Shown: positions 8,390 through 16,992 of the stretch, one piece after another
How positions within the stretch are numbered: the stretch's first letter is position 1
Layout: every line of letters starts with the position of its first letter
NCBI GenBank assembly: GCA_002841395.1
Contig: PGZM01000001.1
Location: forward strand, 362,089 to 426,088
DNA: 64,000 nucleotides
Reading direction: 5' to 3'
Source: Firmicutes bacterium HGW-Firmicutes-9
GTDB taxonomy: Bacteria; Bacillota; Clostridia; Christensenellales; CAG-138
Made by a program: the position numbers and the translations under genes
The notes under the pieces: model-generated
The model's input: the letters and a program-made list of their open reading frames with translations, nothing else
Database searches by the model: none
What the model was told of the DNA's origin: nothing

Positions 8390-8863
8390 ATGAACGTTTA
8401 TGATTTTACCGTAAAGGGAAGAGCGGGCGAAGACGTTTCGCTCTCGACATATAAAGGAAAAGTACTTTTGATCGTCAACACCGCAACAGGCTGCGGCTTC
8501 ACTCCGCAATATGAGGGGCTGCAAAAGCTTTACGACGCGCACAAGGACAAAGGATTCGAGATTCTCGACTTCCCCTGCAATCAATTTGGCAATCAGGCGC
8601 CTGGTTCTATCGACGAGATTCAGAGTTTTTGCACGCTGAACTATGGCACGACATTCCCGCGGTTTGCAAAGATTGACGTCAACGGCAAAAACGCCAGCGA
8701 TCTTTACAAGTTCCTGAAAAAGGAAAAGAAAGCCGCGCTCGGTTCCTCCATCAAGTGGAACTTCACCAAGTTTTTGATCGACCGCGAGGGCAATGTCGTC
8801 AAACGTTTTGCGCCGACGGACACGCCTGAAAGCATCGAAAAGGACATTCTCGCACTCCTGTAA
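8390..8863 (+). CDS. Glutathione-peroxidase-family thiol peroxidase
   Basis: A 157-residue thioredoxin-fold peroxidase of the GPx/BsaA family. The peroxidatic residue is a normal Cys (C35 in [12 protein letters not shown]), not selenocysteine. The family blocks [12 protein letters not shown] and [11 protein letters not shown] are present and complete. Such bacterial enzymes usually take electrons from thioredoxin and reduce organic and hydrogen peroxides. AAGGAG lies 9 bases before the ATG. The OhrR-type regulator gene follows 89 bases downstream, which ties both to organic peroxide defence. No terminator is seen between them. Confidence 0.93.
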   Translation: MNVYDFTVKGRAGEDVSLSTYKGKVLLIVNTATGCGFTPQYEGLQKLYDAHKDKGFEILDFPCNQFGNQAPGSIDEIQSFCTLNYGTTFPRFAKIDVNGKNASDLYKFLKKEKKAALGSSIKWNFTKFLIDREGNVVKRFAPTDTPESIEKDILALL

Positions 8864-8952
8864 AGGAACTGAGAGAGTACAACAATACATAAAACATTCT
8901 CACGCACCTGCAAGGGAGAGCGGAGAAAATAGAACGAAAGGAAGCGAGTAAC

Positions 8953-9426
8953 ATGAGCGAACAAGCTGCCGCACCGGCCCTCTGCGGAGAGGCAAACGGC
9001 AAGTATGACGCGTTATTGCTGGAAAACCAGCTGTGTTTTCCGCTTTATGCGGTCTCCAAGGAAGTCGTCCGCCTGTATAAGCCGTTCCTCGACGAAATCG
9101 GGCTGACCTACACACAGTATATCGCGATGATGGTGCTCTGGGAGAAGCGGTCTCTGACCGTCAAAGAGCTCGGCGAATACCTCTATCTCGACAGCGGAAC
9201 GCTCACGCCGCTTCTCAAGAAGATGGAAGCGCAGGGGTTCGTGTCCCGTCAACGAAACGCGGCGGACGAGCGGAGCGTGATCGTATCCGTCACCGCGGCG
9301 GGGGAAGAGCTCCGCGCACGCGCGGCGACGATTCCGGAACGGTTGGGCGCATGCCTACCACTCAACAAGAGTGAGGCGGAGACGCTGTATCAGCTGCTCT
9401 ACAAGGTTCTGCACGCCATCCAGTAA
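8953..9426 (+). CDS. ohrR: OhrR-type organic-peroxide-sensing MarR regulator
   Basis: A 157-residue MarR-family repressor. The sequence LLENQLCFPLYAVSKEVVR followed by YTQYIAMMVLWE and LYLDSGTLTPLLKKME is the OhrR signature. The reactive Cys is C28 in the LxxQLCFxLY motif; its oxidation by organic peroxide releases the DNA in characterised OhrR proteins. The winged-helix wing is in RNAADERSVIVSVTAAG. The N-terminus is about 13 residues longer than Bacillus subtilis OhrR. It follows the peroxidase gene, so the pair probably forms an autoregulated operon; no ohr gene is present here. A terminator follows. Confidence 0.92.
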   Translation: MSEQAAAPALCGEANGKYDALLLENQLCFPLYAVSKEVVRLYKPFLDEIGLTYTQYIAMMVLWEKRSLTVKELGEYLYLDSGTLTPLLKKMEAQGFVSRQRNAADERSVIVSVTAAGEELRARAATIPERLGACLPLNKSEAETLYQLLYKVLHAIQ

Positions 9427-9446
9427 ACAAATTGGCACAACAACAA

Positions 9447-9470
9447 ACAGCCGCCTGTATGGGCGGCTGT
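9447..9470. terminator. Bidirectional terminator between ohrR and the convergent GntR gene
   Basis: ACAGCCGCC (9447-9455), GGCGGCTGT (9462-9470), perfect 9-base stem. Short T-runs follow on both strands, so it can serve both converging genes. Confidence 0.75.
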
Positions 9471-9497
9471 TTTGCGTGCGTGGAAAGCCTAGATCCG

Positions 9498-10214
9498 TTA
9501 GATGATGATATCGAGCGTGTATTTGCCGCCGTGATAGAGGGTATCCGCCATCGCAAAGGGGCGGTGCGTCTTGTCGTAGTCTACGTTGCGGATACGCAGC
9601 GCGATGCCTTTCTTTGCGCGAAAGAGCGCTTCTGCGTCTTCACCCGTGACCGGAACCGCGTTGACACGCTGCCGCGAATAACCGTTGGTCAGATCCAGCC
9701 CAAACTCCTGATGCAATACGTCGTAGAGAGATCGTTGTGAAAAGTCAAACTCCTTCAGCCGTGGAAATCTGCGCAAAGAAATCCAGACGCGTTCGATGGC
9801 GATCGGGCTTTCGTCCGCCATGCGGATGCGTTTGAGGCAGAAGATCGGCTCGTCGACCGCCATCTCGAGATTCTGGCGCACTTCCGGATCGCCGGGGCAC
9901 TCCTCAGCCTGAATCACTTCGCTGGAGGGTTGCACGCCGAGCGAGCGCATGTTGCTCGAGAAACCCTGTTTTTGATATGTCTTGTCGAGTTCAAATTGTG
10001 AGACAAAGGTACCCTTGCCCTGTACACGAAAGAGCTTCCCTTCGTTGACCAGCGCGTCGATGGCACGACGAACGGTCATGCGCGTGGTGGAAAACTGCCT
10101 GCAGAGTTCGGGTTCCGATGGGATGGCGTCGCCGCGCGCATACTCGCCGCTGTCGATACCGGCGTTGATGCGGTCGATGATTTGCCGAAAGATCGGCTGT
10201 TCGTTGGATTTCAT
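9498..10214 (-). CDS. GntR/HutC-family regulator with UTRA domain
   Basis: About 238 residues. The N-terminal winged helix (about 5-75) has IPSEPELCRQFSTTRMTVRRAIDALVNEGKLFRVQGKGTFV. A UTRA ligand-binding domain follows (about 90-235), ending AMADTLYHGGKYTLDIII. The frame opens 13 codons earlier, but AGGGGG at about 9 bases supports ATG 10214. UTRA domains bind small molecules, often sugar phosphates or amino sugars. No metabolic operon is adjacent on this strand, so the target is not visible. It is convergent with ohrR. A second UTRA regulator occurs at 22891 and shows only family-level similarity. Confidence 0.9.
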   Translation of the reverse strand: MKSNEQPIFRQIIDRINAGIDSGEYARGDAIPSEPELCRQFSTTRMTVRRAIDALVNEGKLFRVQGKGTFVSQFELDKTYQKQGFSSNMRSLGVQPSSEVIQAEECPGDPEVRQNLEMAVDEPIFCLKRIRMADESPIAIERVWISLRRFPRLKEFDFSQRSLYDVLHQEFGLDLTNGYSRQRVNAVPVTGEDAEALFRAKKGIALRIRNVDYDKTHRPFAMADTLYHGGKYTLDIII

Positions 10215-10262
10215 TTCGCTCAACCCCCTTGACCGGATTTCCTGTCTATACAAGATAATTAC

Positions 10263-10290
10263 ATTATAAAACTGTTTTCCAAAAATGCAA
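10263..10290 (-). promoter_or_regulatory. Promoter of the GntR gene at 9498
   Basis: Minus-strand TTGCAT (10285-10290), 16-base spacer, TATAAT (10263-10268), about 50 bases before the start. Confidence 0.6.
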
Positions 10291-10407
10291 GAAAAGCTTT
10301 CAAATCCTTATTCTCATTGGAGGATCACGCACATACTGGCTCAAAACAATCGATATATAATCACTGATAACAGTATTTAGCAAAACTGTATGAAACAAGA
10401 GGATTTC

Positions 10408-10442
10408 GAAAACAGAAAGCGCCGGAAGAAATCCGGCGCTTT
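10408..10442 (-). terminator. Terminator after the ferredoxin-like gene
   Basis: AAAGCGCCGG (10416-10425) and CCGGCGCTTT (10433-10442), perfect 10-base stem, followed on the minus strand by CTGTTTTC. Confidence 0.8.
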
Positions 10443-10457
10443 CCAGCTTGCTTTCGT

Positions 10458-11195
10458 TTAGTCGAGGATCGTACCGTCGGTTGCGATCGTGACCACCTGC
10501 CAGGGAATCATCTTGCCGCTGTTTAACAGCGCGCTCTTGACCGCGTGCTCAATGCCGCCGCAGCAGGGCACCTCCATGCGTACGACCGTGACGCTCTGGA
10601 TGTCGTTGTGGCGCAAAATCTCGGTGAGCTTCTCTGCGTAATCCGCCATGTCCAGCTTCGGGCAGCCAATGAGCGTAACATGATTTTTGATGAACCGCTC
10701 GTGAAAATCCGCGCGGGAATACGCAGTGCAGTCCGCTGCGATAAGCAGCTTGGCGCGGTTGAAATACGGCGCGTTGACGGGCACGAGCTTGATCTGCACC
10801 GGCCACTGGCTCAAGCGCGAGGTTGCTGTGCTCTCCGTAGTCGCGGTGGAGCAGCCGCAGGGTTCCTCCGTGCGTTCCTGCCGTTCGATGGCGCGGCTGC
10901 GCGTGCCGGGGCAGCCGAAATGCGGTGTTGCATGCGCGGTGTGCACCGCGGCCTTCTCTTTCTCCTGCTTTGCTTTGACCGCTGCTTCGTCGTAGGCCGC
11001 GGCTTCGCGCTCTACAAACGTAATCGCGCCCGTGGGGCAGACGGGGAGGCAATTGCCAAGCCCGTCGCAATAATCGTCCCGCATGAGCTTGGCCTTGCCG
11101 TTGACGATGGCGAGCGCGCCCTCGTGACACGCGCTGGCGCAGGCGCCGCAGCCATTGCAGAGTTCTTCGTCGATCTGGATCATCTGGCGGATCAT
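10458..11195 (-). CDS. Two-cluster ferredoxin-domain protein
   Basis: About 245 residues. The first 60 carry two 4Fe-4S motifs (CNGCGACASAC and CDGLGNCLPVCP). A Cys-rich linker follows (GCPG, EPCGCS), then a 110-residue domain with LIAADCTAYSRADFH, TLIGCPKLD and EVPCCGGIEHAV, which may hold further metal or thiol sites. Proteins of this kind occur in anaerobes and are probably electron carriers or redox sensors; the partner is unknown. A TTG at 11201 is in frame, but the AAGGA site fits ATG 11195 better. The Crp/Fnr regulator is divergent from it, so joint control is likely. Confidence 0.85.
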   Translation of the reverse strand: MIRQMIQIDEELCNGCGACASACHEGALAIVNGKAKLMRDDYCDGLGNCLPVCPTGAITFVEREAAAYDEAAVKAKQEKEKAAVHTAHATPHFGCPGTRSRAIERQERTEEPCGCSTATTESTATSRLSQWPVQIKLVPVNAPYFNRAKLLIAADCTAYSRADFHERFIKNHVTLIGCPKLDMADYAEKLTEILRHNDIQSVTVVRMEVPCCGGIEHAVKSALLNSGKMIPWQVVTIATDGTILD

Positions 11196-11280
11196 ATTCA
11201 AAAATTCCTTTCGCTATTGGCTTTCAATCGTTATTATTCGTGATTCAAGCATCGGCTGAATCAAAAAGTGACGACGTCTC

Positions 11281-11309
11281 TTGACGCTGTAACCGCAGTA
11301 TACTATGAT
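11281..11309 (+). promoter_or_regulatory. Sigma-A promoter of the Crp/Fnr gene
   Basis: TTGACG (11281-11286), 17-base spacer, TATGAT (11304-11309). It leaves a leader of about 120 bases before the start at 11436. Confidence 0.7.
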
Positions 11310-11435
11310 AAAGCAAACAAGTATGTTGGAAATACAACGATAATACGATCGATTTTACGGTAAAATAACGTTGTAGACAATAGAAGACAGAGTCTGATTT
11401 TGAATAACCGGATTCAATCCGAAGGAGGGAAGACG

Positions 11436-12128
11436 ATGAGCGCCCAGGGAAACCCGCAGGTGTCCTATGCATTTTTGAAGAAGACCACGCTGTTTCGCGG
11501 CACGACGGAGGATGAACTACCGACGCTGATCAGCTGCCTTGCGCCGGGCTATCGTGACTTTGCAAAAAACGAGATCATATTGCATCAGGGCGAGGATATC
11601 ACGTCCGTCGGCATGGTTCTCTCCGGGCGGGTGCAGATCCTTGAAGAGGATTTCTGGGGCAACCGCAACATCATCGCGGACGTGTGGCCGGGCGAGACAT
11701 TCGGCGAATCGTATGCGTTTCTGCCGGGGGAACTGCTTCGCGTCAGTGCAGTTGCGGCGGAACCGAGTGCGGTGATGATGATCGACGCGCGCCATATGCT
11801 CGAGATCTGCTCCAGCGCGTGCCGCTTTCATACGCGGCTGGTGCAAAATATGCTCGCCGAGTCTGCAAAGAAGAACCTCGCACTGACGATGAAGCTTTCG
11901 CACATGAGCAAGCGCACAACGCGGGAGAAGCTGCTCTCGTATCTTTCCAGCCAGTCACTCTCCGCGGGGAGCGATCAGTTTGAGATTCCGTTCAACCGCC
12001 AGCAGCTCGCGGACTATCTCTGCGTAGACCGCAGTGCGATGAGCAATGAACTGTGCAAGATGCGTGACGAAGGCATGCTGTCGTTTGACAAGAGCAGCTT
12101 TCAACTAAAAAGCGAGATTGAAGTATAG
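11436..12128 (+). CDS. Crp/Fnr-family transcription regulator
   Basis: About 230 residues. A cyclic-nucleotide-binding-like domain (about 10-130; IILHQGEDITSVGMVLSGRVQILEED... and PGETFGESYAF) is followed by a dimer helix and a C-terminal HTH_Crp domain (FNRQQLADYLCVDRSAMSNELCKMRDEG). No FNR-type N-terminal Cys cluster is present, so it is probably not an iron-sulfur oxygen sensor. GGAGGG before ATG 11436 decides the start over the frame opening at 11400. It is divergent from the two-cluster ferredoxin gene, an arrangement often linked to nitrosative or redox stress control in Clostridia; that role is inferred. Confidence 0.9.
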   Translation: MSAQGNPQVSYAFLKKTTLFRGTTEDELPTLISCLAPGYRDFAKNEIILHQGEDITSVGMVLSGRVQILEEDFWGNRNIIADVWPGETFGESYAFLPGELLRVSAVAAEPSAVMMIDARHMLEICSSACRFHTRLVQNMLAESAKKNLALTMKLSHMSKRTTREKLLSYLSSQSLSAGSDQFEIPFNRQQLADYLCVDRSAMSNELCKMRDEGMLSFDKSSFQLKSEIEV

Positions 12129-12143
12129 CGTGACAAACAAAAA

Positions 12144-12170
12144 AACTCCCGCAGAAGCGGGAGTTTTTTT
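12144..12170. terminator. Bidirectional terminator between the Crp and hemolysin III genes
   Basis: AACTCCCGC (12144-12152), AGAA, GCGGGAGTT (12157-12165), with T-runs on both sides; the two genes converge on it. Confidence 0.9.
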
Positions 12171-12173
12171 TGT

Positions 12174-12842
12174 TTATAACACGTATAAGAAGATCGAAAG
12201 AAATTGCAGCACGCTGCCCGCAAGCACGAAGATGTGGAACATCGCATGAAAATACCGTCGCTTTCCGCCGATTCCGTAGAGAACCGCGCCAATGGTGTAC
12301 GCAAGGCCGCCCGCAAGCAGGAGCCAGAACCCGCCGGGCGAGAGCGCAACTAGGGCGTATTTCACAAAGAAGATGACCGCCCAACCCATGAAGATGTAGC
12401 AAAACATCGAAAACGTGCGATATTGCTTGAGATCGATGGCGGTGAGCGTAACCGCGAGCGCGGTGAGCGCCCACTCCGCGCCAAATACCGTCCACGCGAG
12501 CGTGGGATACAGCGGACGCAGTGCCACGAGCAGCACGGGCGTATAGGTGCCCGCGATCATGAAATAAATCGAACAATGATCCAGTACCTGGAGCACTTTT
12601 TTACCCAACGAGGCTTTCAACCCGTGGTAGACGCTGGAAAGGCAGTAGAGGATGATCATCATCACGCCGTAGACGATCGACGAGGAAATTGCCCATGCGT
12701 CGCCGCCGAGCGCGGACTTGATGACACAGAGGAGCAGCGCGACAAACGCAAACACACCTCCTGTGATGTGAGAAGCCATGTGGAAGATCTCTTCGCCTCT
12801 GGTGTAGTTGGGCAGATCTCGCTCGATTAAGGGAATTCGCAT
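12174..12842 (-). CDS. Hemolysin III / TrhA family membrane protein
   Basis: About 222 residues with seven predicted membrane helices. Family motifs are YTRGEEIFHMASHITGG, the SSVYHGL box with its His, LDHCSIYFMIAGTYTP and the C-terminal HAMFHIFVLAGS. The conserved His residues are the metal ligands of the PAQR/hemolysin III fold. TrhA proteins are linked to membrane homeostasis, not only to haemolysis. The frame opens at a TTG eight codons earlier, but CGGAG before ATG 12842 supports the shorter form. Confidence 0.92.
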   Translation of the reverse strand: MRIPLIERDLPNYTRGEEIFHMASHITGGVFAFVALLLCVIKSALGGDAWAISSSIVYGVMMIILYCLSSVYHGLKASLGKKVLQVLDHCSIYFMIAGTYTPVLLVALRPLYPTLAWTVFGAEWALTALAVTLTAIDLKQYRTFSMFCYIFMGWAVIFFVKYALVALSPGGFWLLLAGGLAYTIGAVLYGIGGKRRYFHAMFHIFVLAGSVLQFLSIFLYVL

Positions 12843-12898
12843 GTAGTCTCCGTTCTGGTGGTTCAAAAGCGATGATCGCTTATATTAGGTAACGTCAA

Positions 12899-13990
12899 TC
12901 AGTTGCCGCACATGGCGGACAGCTCCTCGTCCTTGCCAAAGAGTGCGCATGCGCCGCTGTGATGTCCGCGCAGCAGTTCGCTTGCACGAAGGCGCGTAAA
13001 GAGCGGGGAATCGAGCGCGGCAAGCAGAGAAGTGTGCTTGAGGTTCGTGTCCGAAACAGGCGAAAACGGGCAGGGCTCCGCGCCGCCGGTGGGGTTGATG
13101 TGAAAGAATCCGCGTCCCGCAGCGAGGCAGCCGTCCGAGAACTGTTCGTCACCCGGGAAAGATACATAGATCATGCCGTCCTGCTTTGTTCTCAGCTCGT
13201 CCAGTCGGCTTGCGAGATATTCCCGCTCCGCGTCGCCGGGTGCGAGCGCTTCCGTGCCCGCGTCCGCCGGAACATAGTCAACAAAGAACGCGACCTTCGC
13301 GCCGAACGCGCGCAGTTGCGCAAGAAACGCGTCGTTCGTGACGGTCTTGATGTTCTCCGTGGTGAGCGTGACGGATGCACCGAAGAGGATGCCCTTTTCA
13401 CGCATGCGATCCATGTTTGCGGTGAGTTTTATATAGGTGCCCGCGCCGCGCCGCGCGTCGGTCTGCTGTTCGTCGCCTTCGATGCTCACGATCGGCACGA
13501 GGTTGCGGTTTTGATCGATCAACTCCAGCATATTGTCGCTGAGCAGCGTGCCGTTGGTGAAGACGGGAAAGAGAATATCCCGCTGTTTTGCCGCGCATTC
13601 CAGCACGCCGCGCCGCATCATCGGCTCACCACCCGCGAGCAGGCAGAACGAAACGCCCATATCGGCAGCTTCCTCAAAAATGCGGCACCAGTCCGCGTCT
13701 GTCAAAAGCGCGGTGGTTTCAGCGTCGTCGCAGATGCTGTTTGCGCGCGCATAGCAACCCGCACAGTGCAGGTTGCAGCGATTGGTGATGCTCGCAATCA
13801 GAAATGACGGAATATGCCTGCCTGCGGCTGCGTGCTTTGCGCGCGTTTTCTCCGCGCGCTTGCCCGCGAGGGCAAAGGAAAGCAGAAACGCGGTCTCCTT
13901 CGGGTTTTTCAAGCTGGCCGCGAGCGCATCTTTGACGATGAGCTCCACGCCGTCGTTTAAATATTGATCCAGATCAAAATTGGGTTGCAT
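12899..13990 (-). CDS. Radical SAM protein with SPASM-like C-terminus
   Basis: About 363 residues. The radical SAM cluster motif CNLHCAGC (Cys 72, 76, 79) is followed by the GGEP motif (AGGEPMMRRGVLE) and the IVSIEGDEQQTDARRG strand, as in the anaerobic sulfatase-maturase and peptide-modifying branch. Late Cys residues (SDGCLAAGRG, AEPCPFSP, GACALF and SAMCGN) suggest an auxiliary cluster of SPASM type. AAGGAG 5 bases before ATG 13990 fixes the start. No precursor peptide or sulfatase gene lies beside it, so the substrate is unknown. Confidence 0.88.
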   Translation of the reverse strand: MQPNFDLDQYLNDGVELIVKDALAASLKNPKETAFLLSFALAGKRAEKTRAKHAAAGRHIPSFLIASITNRCNLHCAGCYARANSICDDAETTALLTDADWCRIFEEAADMGVSFCLLAGGEPMMRRGVLECAAKQRDILFPVFTNGTLLSDNMLELIDQNRNLVPIVSIEGDEQQTDARRGAGTYIKLTANMDRMREKGILFGASVTLTTENIKTVTNDAFLAQLRAFGAKVAFFVDYVPADAGTEALAPGDAEREYLASRLDELRTKQDGMIYVSFPGDEQFSDGCLAAGRGFFHINPTGGAEPCPFSPVSDTNLKHTSLLAALDSPLFTRLRASELLRGHHSGACALFGKDEELSAMCGN

Positions 13991-14373
13991 GGTGTCTCCT
14001 TGTTGTTTCGACAGCGAATCGCCAAAGCCATCCGCGTGATGTTGATGCTCTAGGTGTATGAAGCGAATCACACACGTTGGTATCCTATCAGATTGTCATT
14101 CAACATGCAATCAACTAGATGACGGAACCGTGAAAAAGCCGGTTCAATTCATACCAATTATACAACCAAAGAGAAAGTTTCCACAAATATGGCGGTTTGA
14201 AGCTTGATTTTTCTCAACCATAGGTTTCGTTTTGATGATTAAGAAAAGAAAGTATGGTTTTTGCACAACGCGTCTATTGACGCAACAGAGAAATCGTGAT
14301 AACTTGAAATTGTACTCAAATCCAAATTGAAATACAGATATACCAAACAATTGAAAAAGGGGATTGCGTCGTC
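13991..14373. other. Intergenic region with a plus-strand promoter
   Basis: About 380 bases between divergent genes. The only clear element is the plus-strand promoter listed separately. On the minus strand TTGCAT-17-TAGGAT is a weak candidate promoter for the radical SAM gene. I see no gene or strong hairpin here. Confidence 0.5.
14277..14305 (+). promoter_or_regulatory. Candidate promoter of the gtrA-tetR unit
   Basis: TTGACG (14277-14282), 17-base spacer, TAACTT (14300-14305); the -10 is imperfect. Confidence 0.45.
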
Positions 14374-14841
14374 ATGCAACACGAGAAGAAGGAAGAGGTT
14401 GTGCGCGTTGTCAAATACGTGCTGTTTTCCATTTCGGCTGGTGCGATCCAGTCGCTGGCGTTTTCGCTGCTACATGAGATTCTCGATTGGCCGTATTGGC
14501 CGTGCTATCTCATCGCGTTGGGACTCAGTGTGCTTTGGAATTTCACGCTAAATCGCAAGTTCACGTTCCAGAGCGCCGCCAATATTCCGCGCGCCATGCT
14601 GCTGGTCGCCGGATACTACTGCGTGTTTACGCCGCTTTCCACGCTATGGGGCAATGCGCTGGCCAATATCGGCTGGAACTATTACGTCATTCTATTTGGA
14701 ACGATGCTGATCAACCTGACCACGGAGTTTCTTTTCTGGCGGTTGGTGGTCTACAAGGACAGCATCAACACCAATGATCGGGCAATCAAGAGGCAGGCGC
14801 AAATGCAGGCGCAGGCCGCAGAACAGGAGGAGAAACTATGA
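14374..14841 (+). CDS. GtrA-like membrane protein
   Basis: A 155-residue protein with four membrane helices and the GtrA signature WNFTLNRKFTFQ at the end of the second. GtrA-family proteins are thought to help move undecaprenyl-linked sugars across the membrane. A charged Gln/Ala/Glu-rich tail of about 25 residues follows the last helix. The stop overlaps the TetR start by 4 bases. No glycosyltransferase is adjacent; a GtrB-like GT2 gene is at 52408. The start is ATG 14374. Confidence 0.85.
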   Translation: MQHEKKEEVVRVVKYVLFSISAGAIQSLAFSLLHEILDWPYWPCYLIALGLSVLWNFTLNRKFTFQSAANIPRAMLLVAGYYCVFTPLSTLWGNALANIGWNYYVILFGTMLINLTTEFLFWRLVVYKDSINTNDRAIKRQAQMQAQAAEQEEKL

Positions 14842-15413
14842 GCGAACGGAAACGGACCAGAACGCAACGCGCGATTTTGCACGCGGCGAAGGTTTTGTAT
14901 GAAAAGAACGGTGTGGGCAACGTGCCCTTTGACGATATCGCGGAGACGGCAGGCGTTTGCCGCACGACGGTGTTCAACCACTTTGCGGACGCGGCAGAGC
15001 TGCAGCAGGCGCTTGCGGTAGCGGAGATCGGTGAACTCATCGACTTTGGCGAGGAGTCGGAACTAAGCGGACTTGCGCTGATCCATGCGCTGCTCGATAA
15101 GCTCATCGATGACACGGCGAATTATCCGCGCGTGATGGCGAGGCTTGCCAACGCCACGATTCTCGGCGGCGAAAGCGGCAGGGTCAGCGAGATCGAGCGG
15201 CTCATCGCGCGGCAGTTTGAACAGGAGTTCGGAGCATCTCTTGCAAAGGCGAGCGTTTCCGCCGCCTTGCTTGCGCAGATGACAATGGGGCTCTATTACG
15301 GGCAGGTCAACCATCAGCTGGCGTTTGGACTGCCGTTTGAGGCGGAACAGATGCGCAAGCAGATGCGCGGCATGCTGGAACTTTTACTGCGCGGCGTACG
15401 CGCGGACCAATAA
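14838..15413 (+). CDS. TetR-family regulator
   Basis: A 191-residue protein with an N-terminal TetR helix-turn-helix (about 8-55; ILHAAKVLYEKNGVGNVPFDDIAETAGVCRTTVFNHFADAAEL). The C-terminal ligand domain is not assigned. The ATGA overlap with gtrA and an AGGAGG site within gtrA show coupling. Its stop is only 35 bases before the aminotransferase gene, so it may control the three-gene catabolic operon that follows. Confidence 0.9.
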   Translation: MSERKRTRTQRAILHAAKVLYEKNGVGNVPFDDIAETAGVCRTTVFNHFADAAELQQALAVAEIGELIDFGEESELSGLALIHALLDKLIDDTANYPRVMARLANATILGGESGRVSEIERLIARQFEQEFGASLAKASVSAALLAQMTMGLYYGQVNHQLAFGLPFEAEQMRKQMRGMLELLLRGVRADQ

Positions 15414-15447
15414 AAAAATCAGTTTATCATTAGAAAGGATTCATATT

Positions 15448-16935
15448 ATGGAACAGAGTGGCATCAGCCGCTGGGATGATCCCAACGCAATCAACGAACA
15501 ACTCAAGAAACTCACCGATGCACCGATTTATGAGGTTTCTTCGGAATATTATCAGAACGAAGTCATGCGCTATTTTGACGAAAAGTGTACCCGTTCCCGT
15601 GCGGTATATGAGGAAGCAAAAGAGTATATCCCCGGCGGTGTGCAGCACAATCTCGCGTTCAACAAACCGTTTCCGATCTGCGTGACGCGCGCGGACGGTG
15701 CCTATTTGACCGACGCGGACGGCAACCGCTATATCGACTTTTTACAGGCGGGCGGCCCAACCATCCTTGGCAGCAACAACGAAGCTGTTCGTAAGGCCGC
15801 GATGGGATTGATCGAAGAATGCGGCCCGGTCACAGGACTTCTGCATGAAGCGGAGCTGCTCATCGCAAAAGAGATTCACCGGCACATGCCCGCAGTCGAG
15901 ATGTTCCGCATGCTCGGCAGCGGTACGGAGGCCGTGATGGCATCCTTGCGTATCGCGCGCATCGCGACGAACCACAAGCGCATCATTAAAATCGGCGGCG
16001 CGTACCACGGCTGGTCGGATCAGATGGTGTATGGGCTGAAGATTCCCGGCAGTCGCGCGTTGCTGGAATCCCACGGCATCCCGAAAGGTTGCTATGCGCT
16101 CACGGACGAGGTGCGTCCGAATGATCTGCACATGCTCGAAACAATGCTGCGCCTCAACCGTGTCAAGGGCGGTACGGCTGCGGTCATCGTCGAGCCGGTC
16201 GGCCCGGAGAGCGGTACGCGTCCTGTTGCGCAGGCGTATAACGCGGGCGTTCGCGCGCTGTGCGACAAATACGGTGCACTCTTGATCTTCGACGAGGTCG
16301 TGACGGGCTTCCGCGTGGGCCTAGGCGGCGCGCAGGGCTACTTTAACATCGTGCCGGATTTGACGATCTTCGGCAAGATCGTCGCGGGCGGCTATCCCGC
16401 GGCGGGCGGCGTCGGCGGAAAGAAGGAATACGCTTCTTTGATGGCGGCGGGACTTGCAACGGGCAAACACCGCGCGTATGTCGGCGGCACGCTGGCGGCA
16501 AACCCGCTCTCGTCGCTTGCGGGTTATACCGCGATTCGCGAGATCGAGCGCACCAATGCCTGCGAAGTTGCTGGCAAACAGGGCGATAAGCTCACCGACG
16601 GATTGAAGGCGTTGATCGCGAAATACGACCTGCCGTTTGTGGCGTACAATCAGGGTTCGATCGTGCATCTCGAATGCACGGGCGCGATGAGCTATGACTA
16701 TTCCAGCATGAGCTTTGTCAAGTCCGCGCTGGGACTATTGAAAAACAAGGCGATGATGACGCGCCGCAAGGACGCGATGGAGCGCATGGGCGCGGCCTAC
16801 ATGGCAAACGGCATCGTAACCTTGGCGGGCAGCCGCCTATACACCTCGCTGGCGGACACCGACGAAGTGATCGCGGATGCGCTCACGCGGTTTGAGACCG
16901 TGTTTTCACACGTGGTCAACACCGGCGCGCGCTGA
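15448..16935 (+). CDS. Class III (PLP) aminotransferase, glutamate-1-semialdehyde aminomutase-like
   Basis: A 495-residue PLP enzyme of the class III aminotransferase family. Motifs: EYIPGGVQHNLAF, DADGNRYIDFLQAGGPTILG, GSGTEAVMASLRIAR, YHGWSDQMVYG, LIFDEVVTGFRVG, and the PLP lysine in TIFGKIVAGGYPAAGGVGG. GGYPAAGG is close to the GSA aminomutase pattern, but no haem genes are near. It probably moves an amino group to or from a small oxo compound. AAAGGA 8 bases before ATG 15448 fixes the start; the upstream open frame is non-coding. The kinase and aldolase follow as an operon. Confidence 0.88.
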   Translation: MEQSGISRWDDPNAINEQLKKLTDAPIYEVSSEYYQNEVMRYFDEKCTRSRAVYEEAKEYIPGGVQHNLAFNKPFPICVTRADGAYLTDADGNRYIDFLQAGGPTILGSNNEAVRKAAMGLIEECGPVTGLLHEAELLIAKEIHRHMPAVEMFRMLGSGTEAVMASLRIARIATNHKRIIKIGGAYHGWSDQMVYGLKIPGSRALLESHGIPKGCYALTDEVRPNDLHMLETMLRLNRVKGGTAAVIVEPVGPESGTRPVAQAYNAGVRALCDKYGALLIFDEVVTGFRVGLGGAQGYFNIVPDLTIFGKIVAGGYPAAGGVGGKKEYASLMAAGLATGKHRAYVGGTLAANPLSSLAGYTAIREIERTNACEVAGKQGDKLTDGLKALIAKYDLPFVAYNQGSIVHLECTGAMSYDYSSMSFVKSALGLLKNKAMMTRRKDAMERMGAAYMANGIVTLAGSRLYTSLADTDEVIADALTRFETVFSHVVNTGAR

Positions 16936-16992
16936 GAAGCAAACAAAAGAAAAATTCGCACACGATAAATGACACAGACGGGAGAGAGCCAG

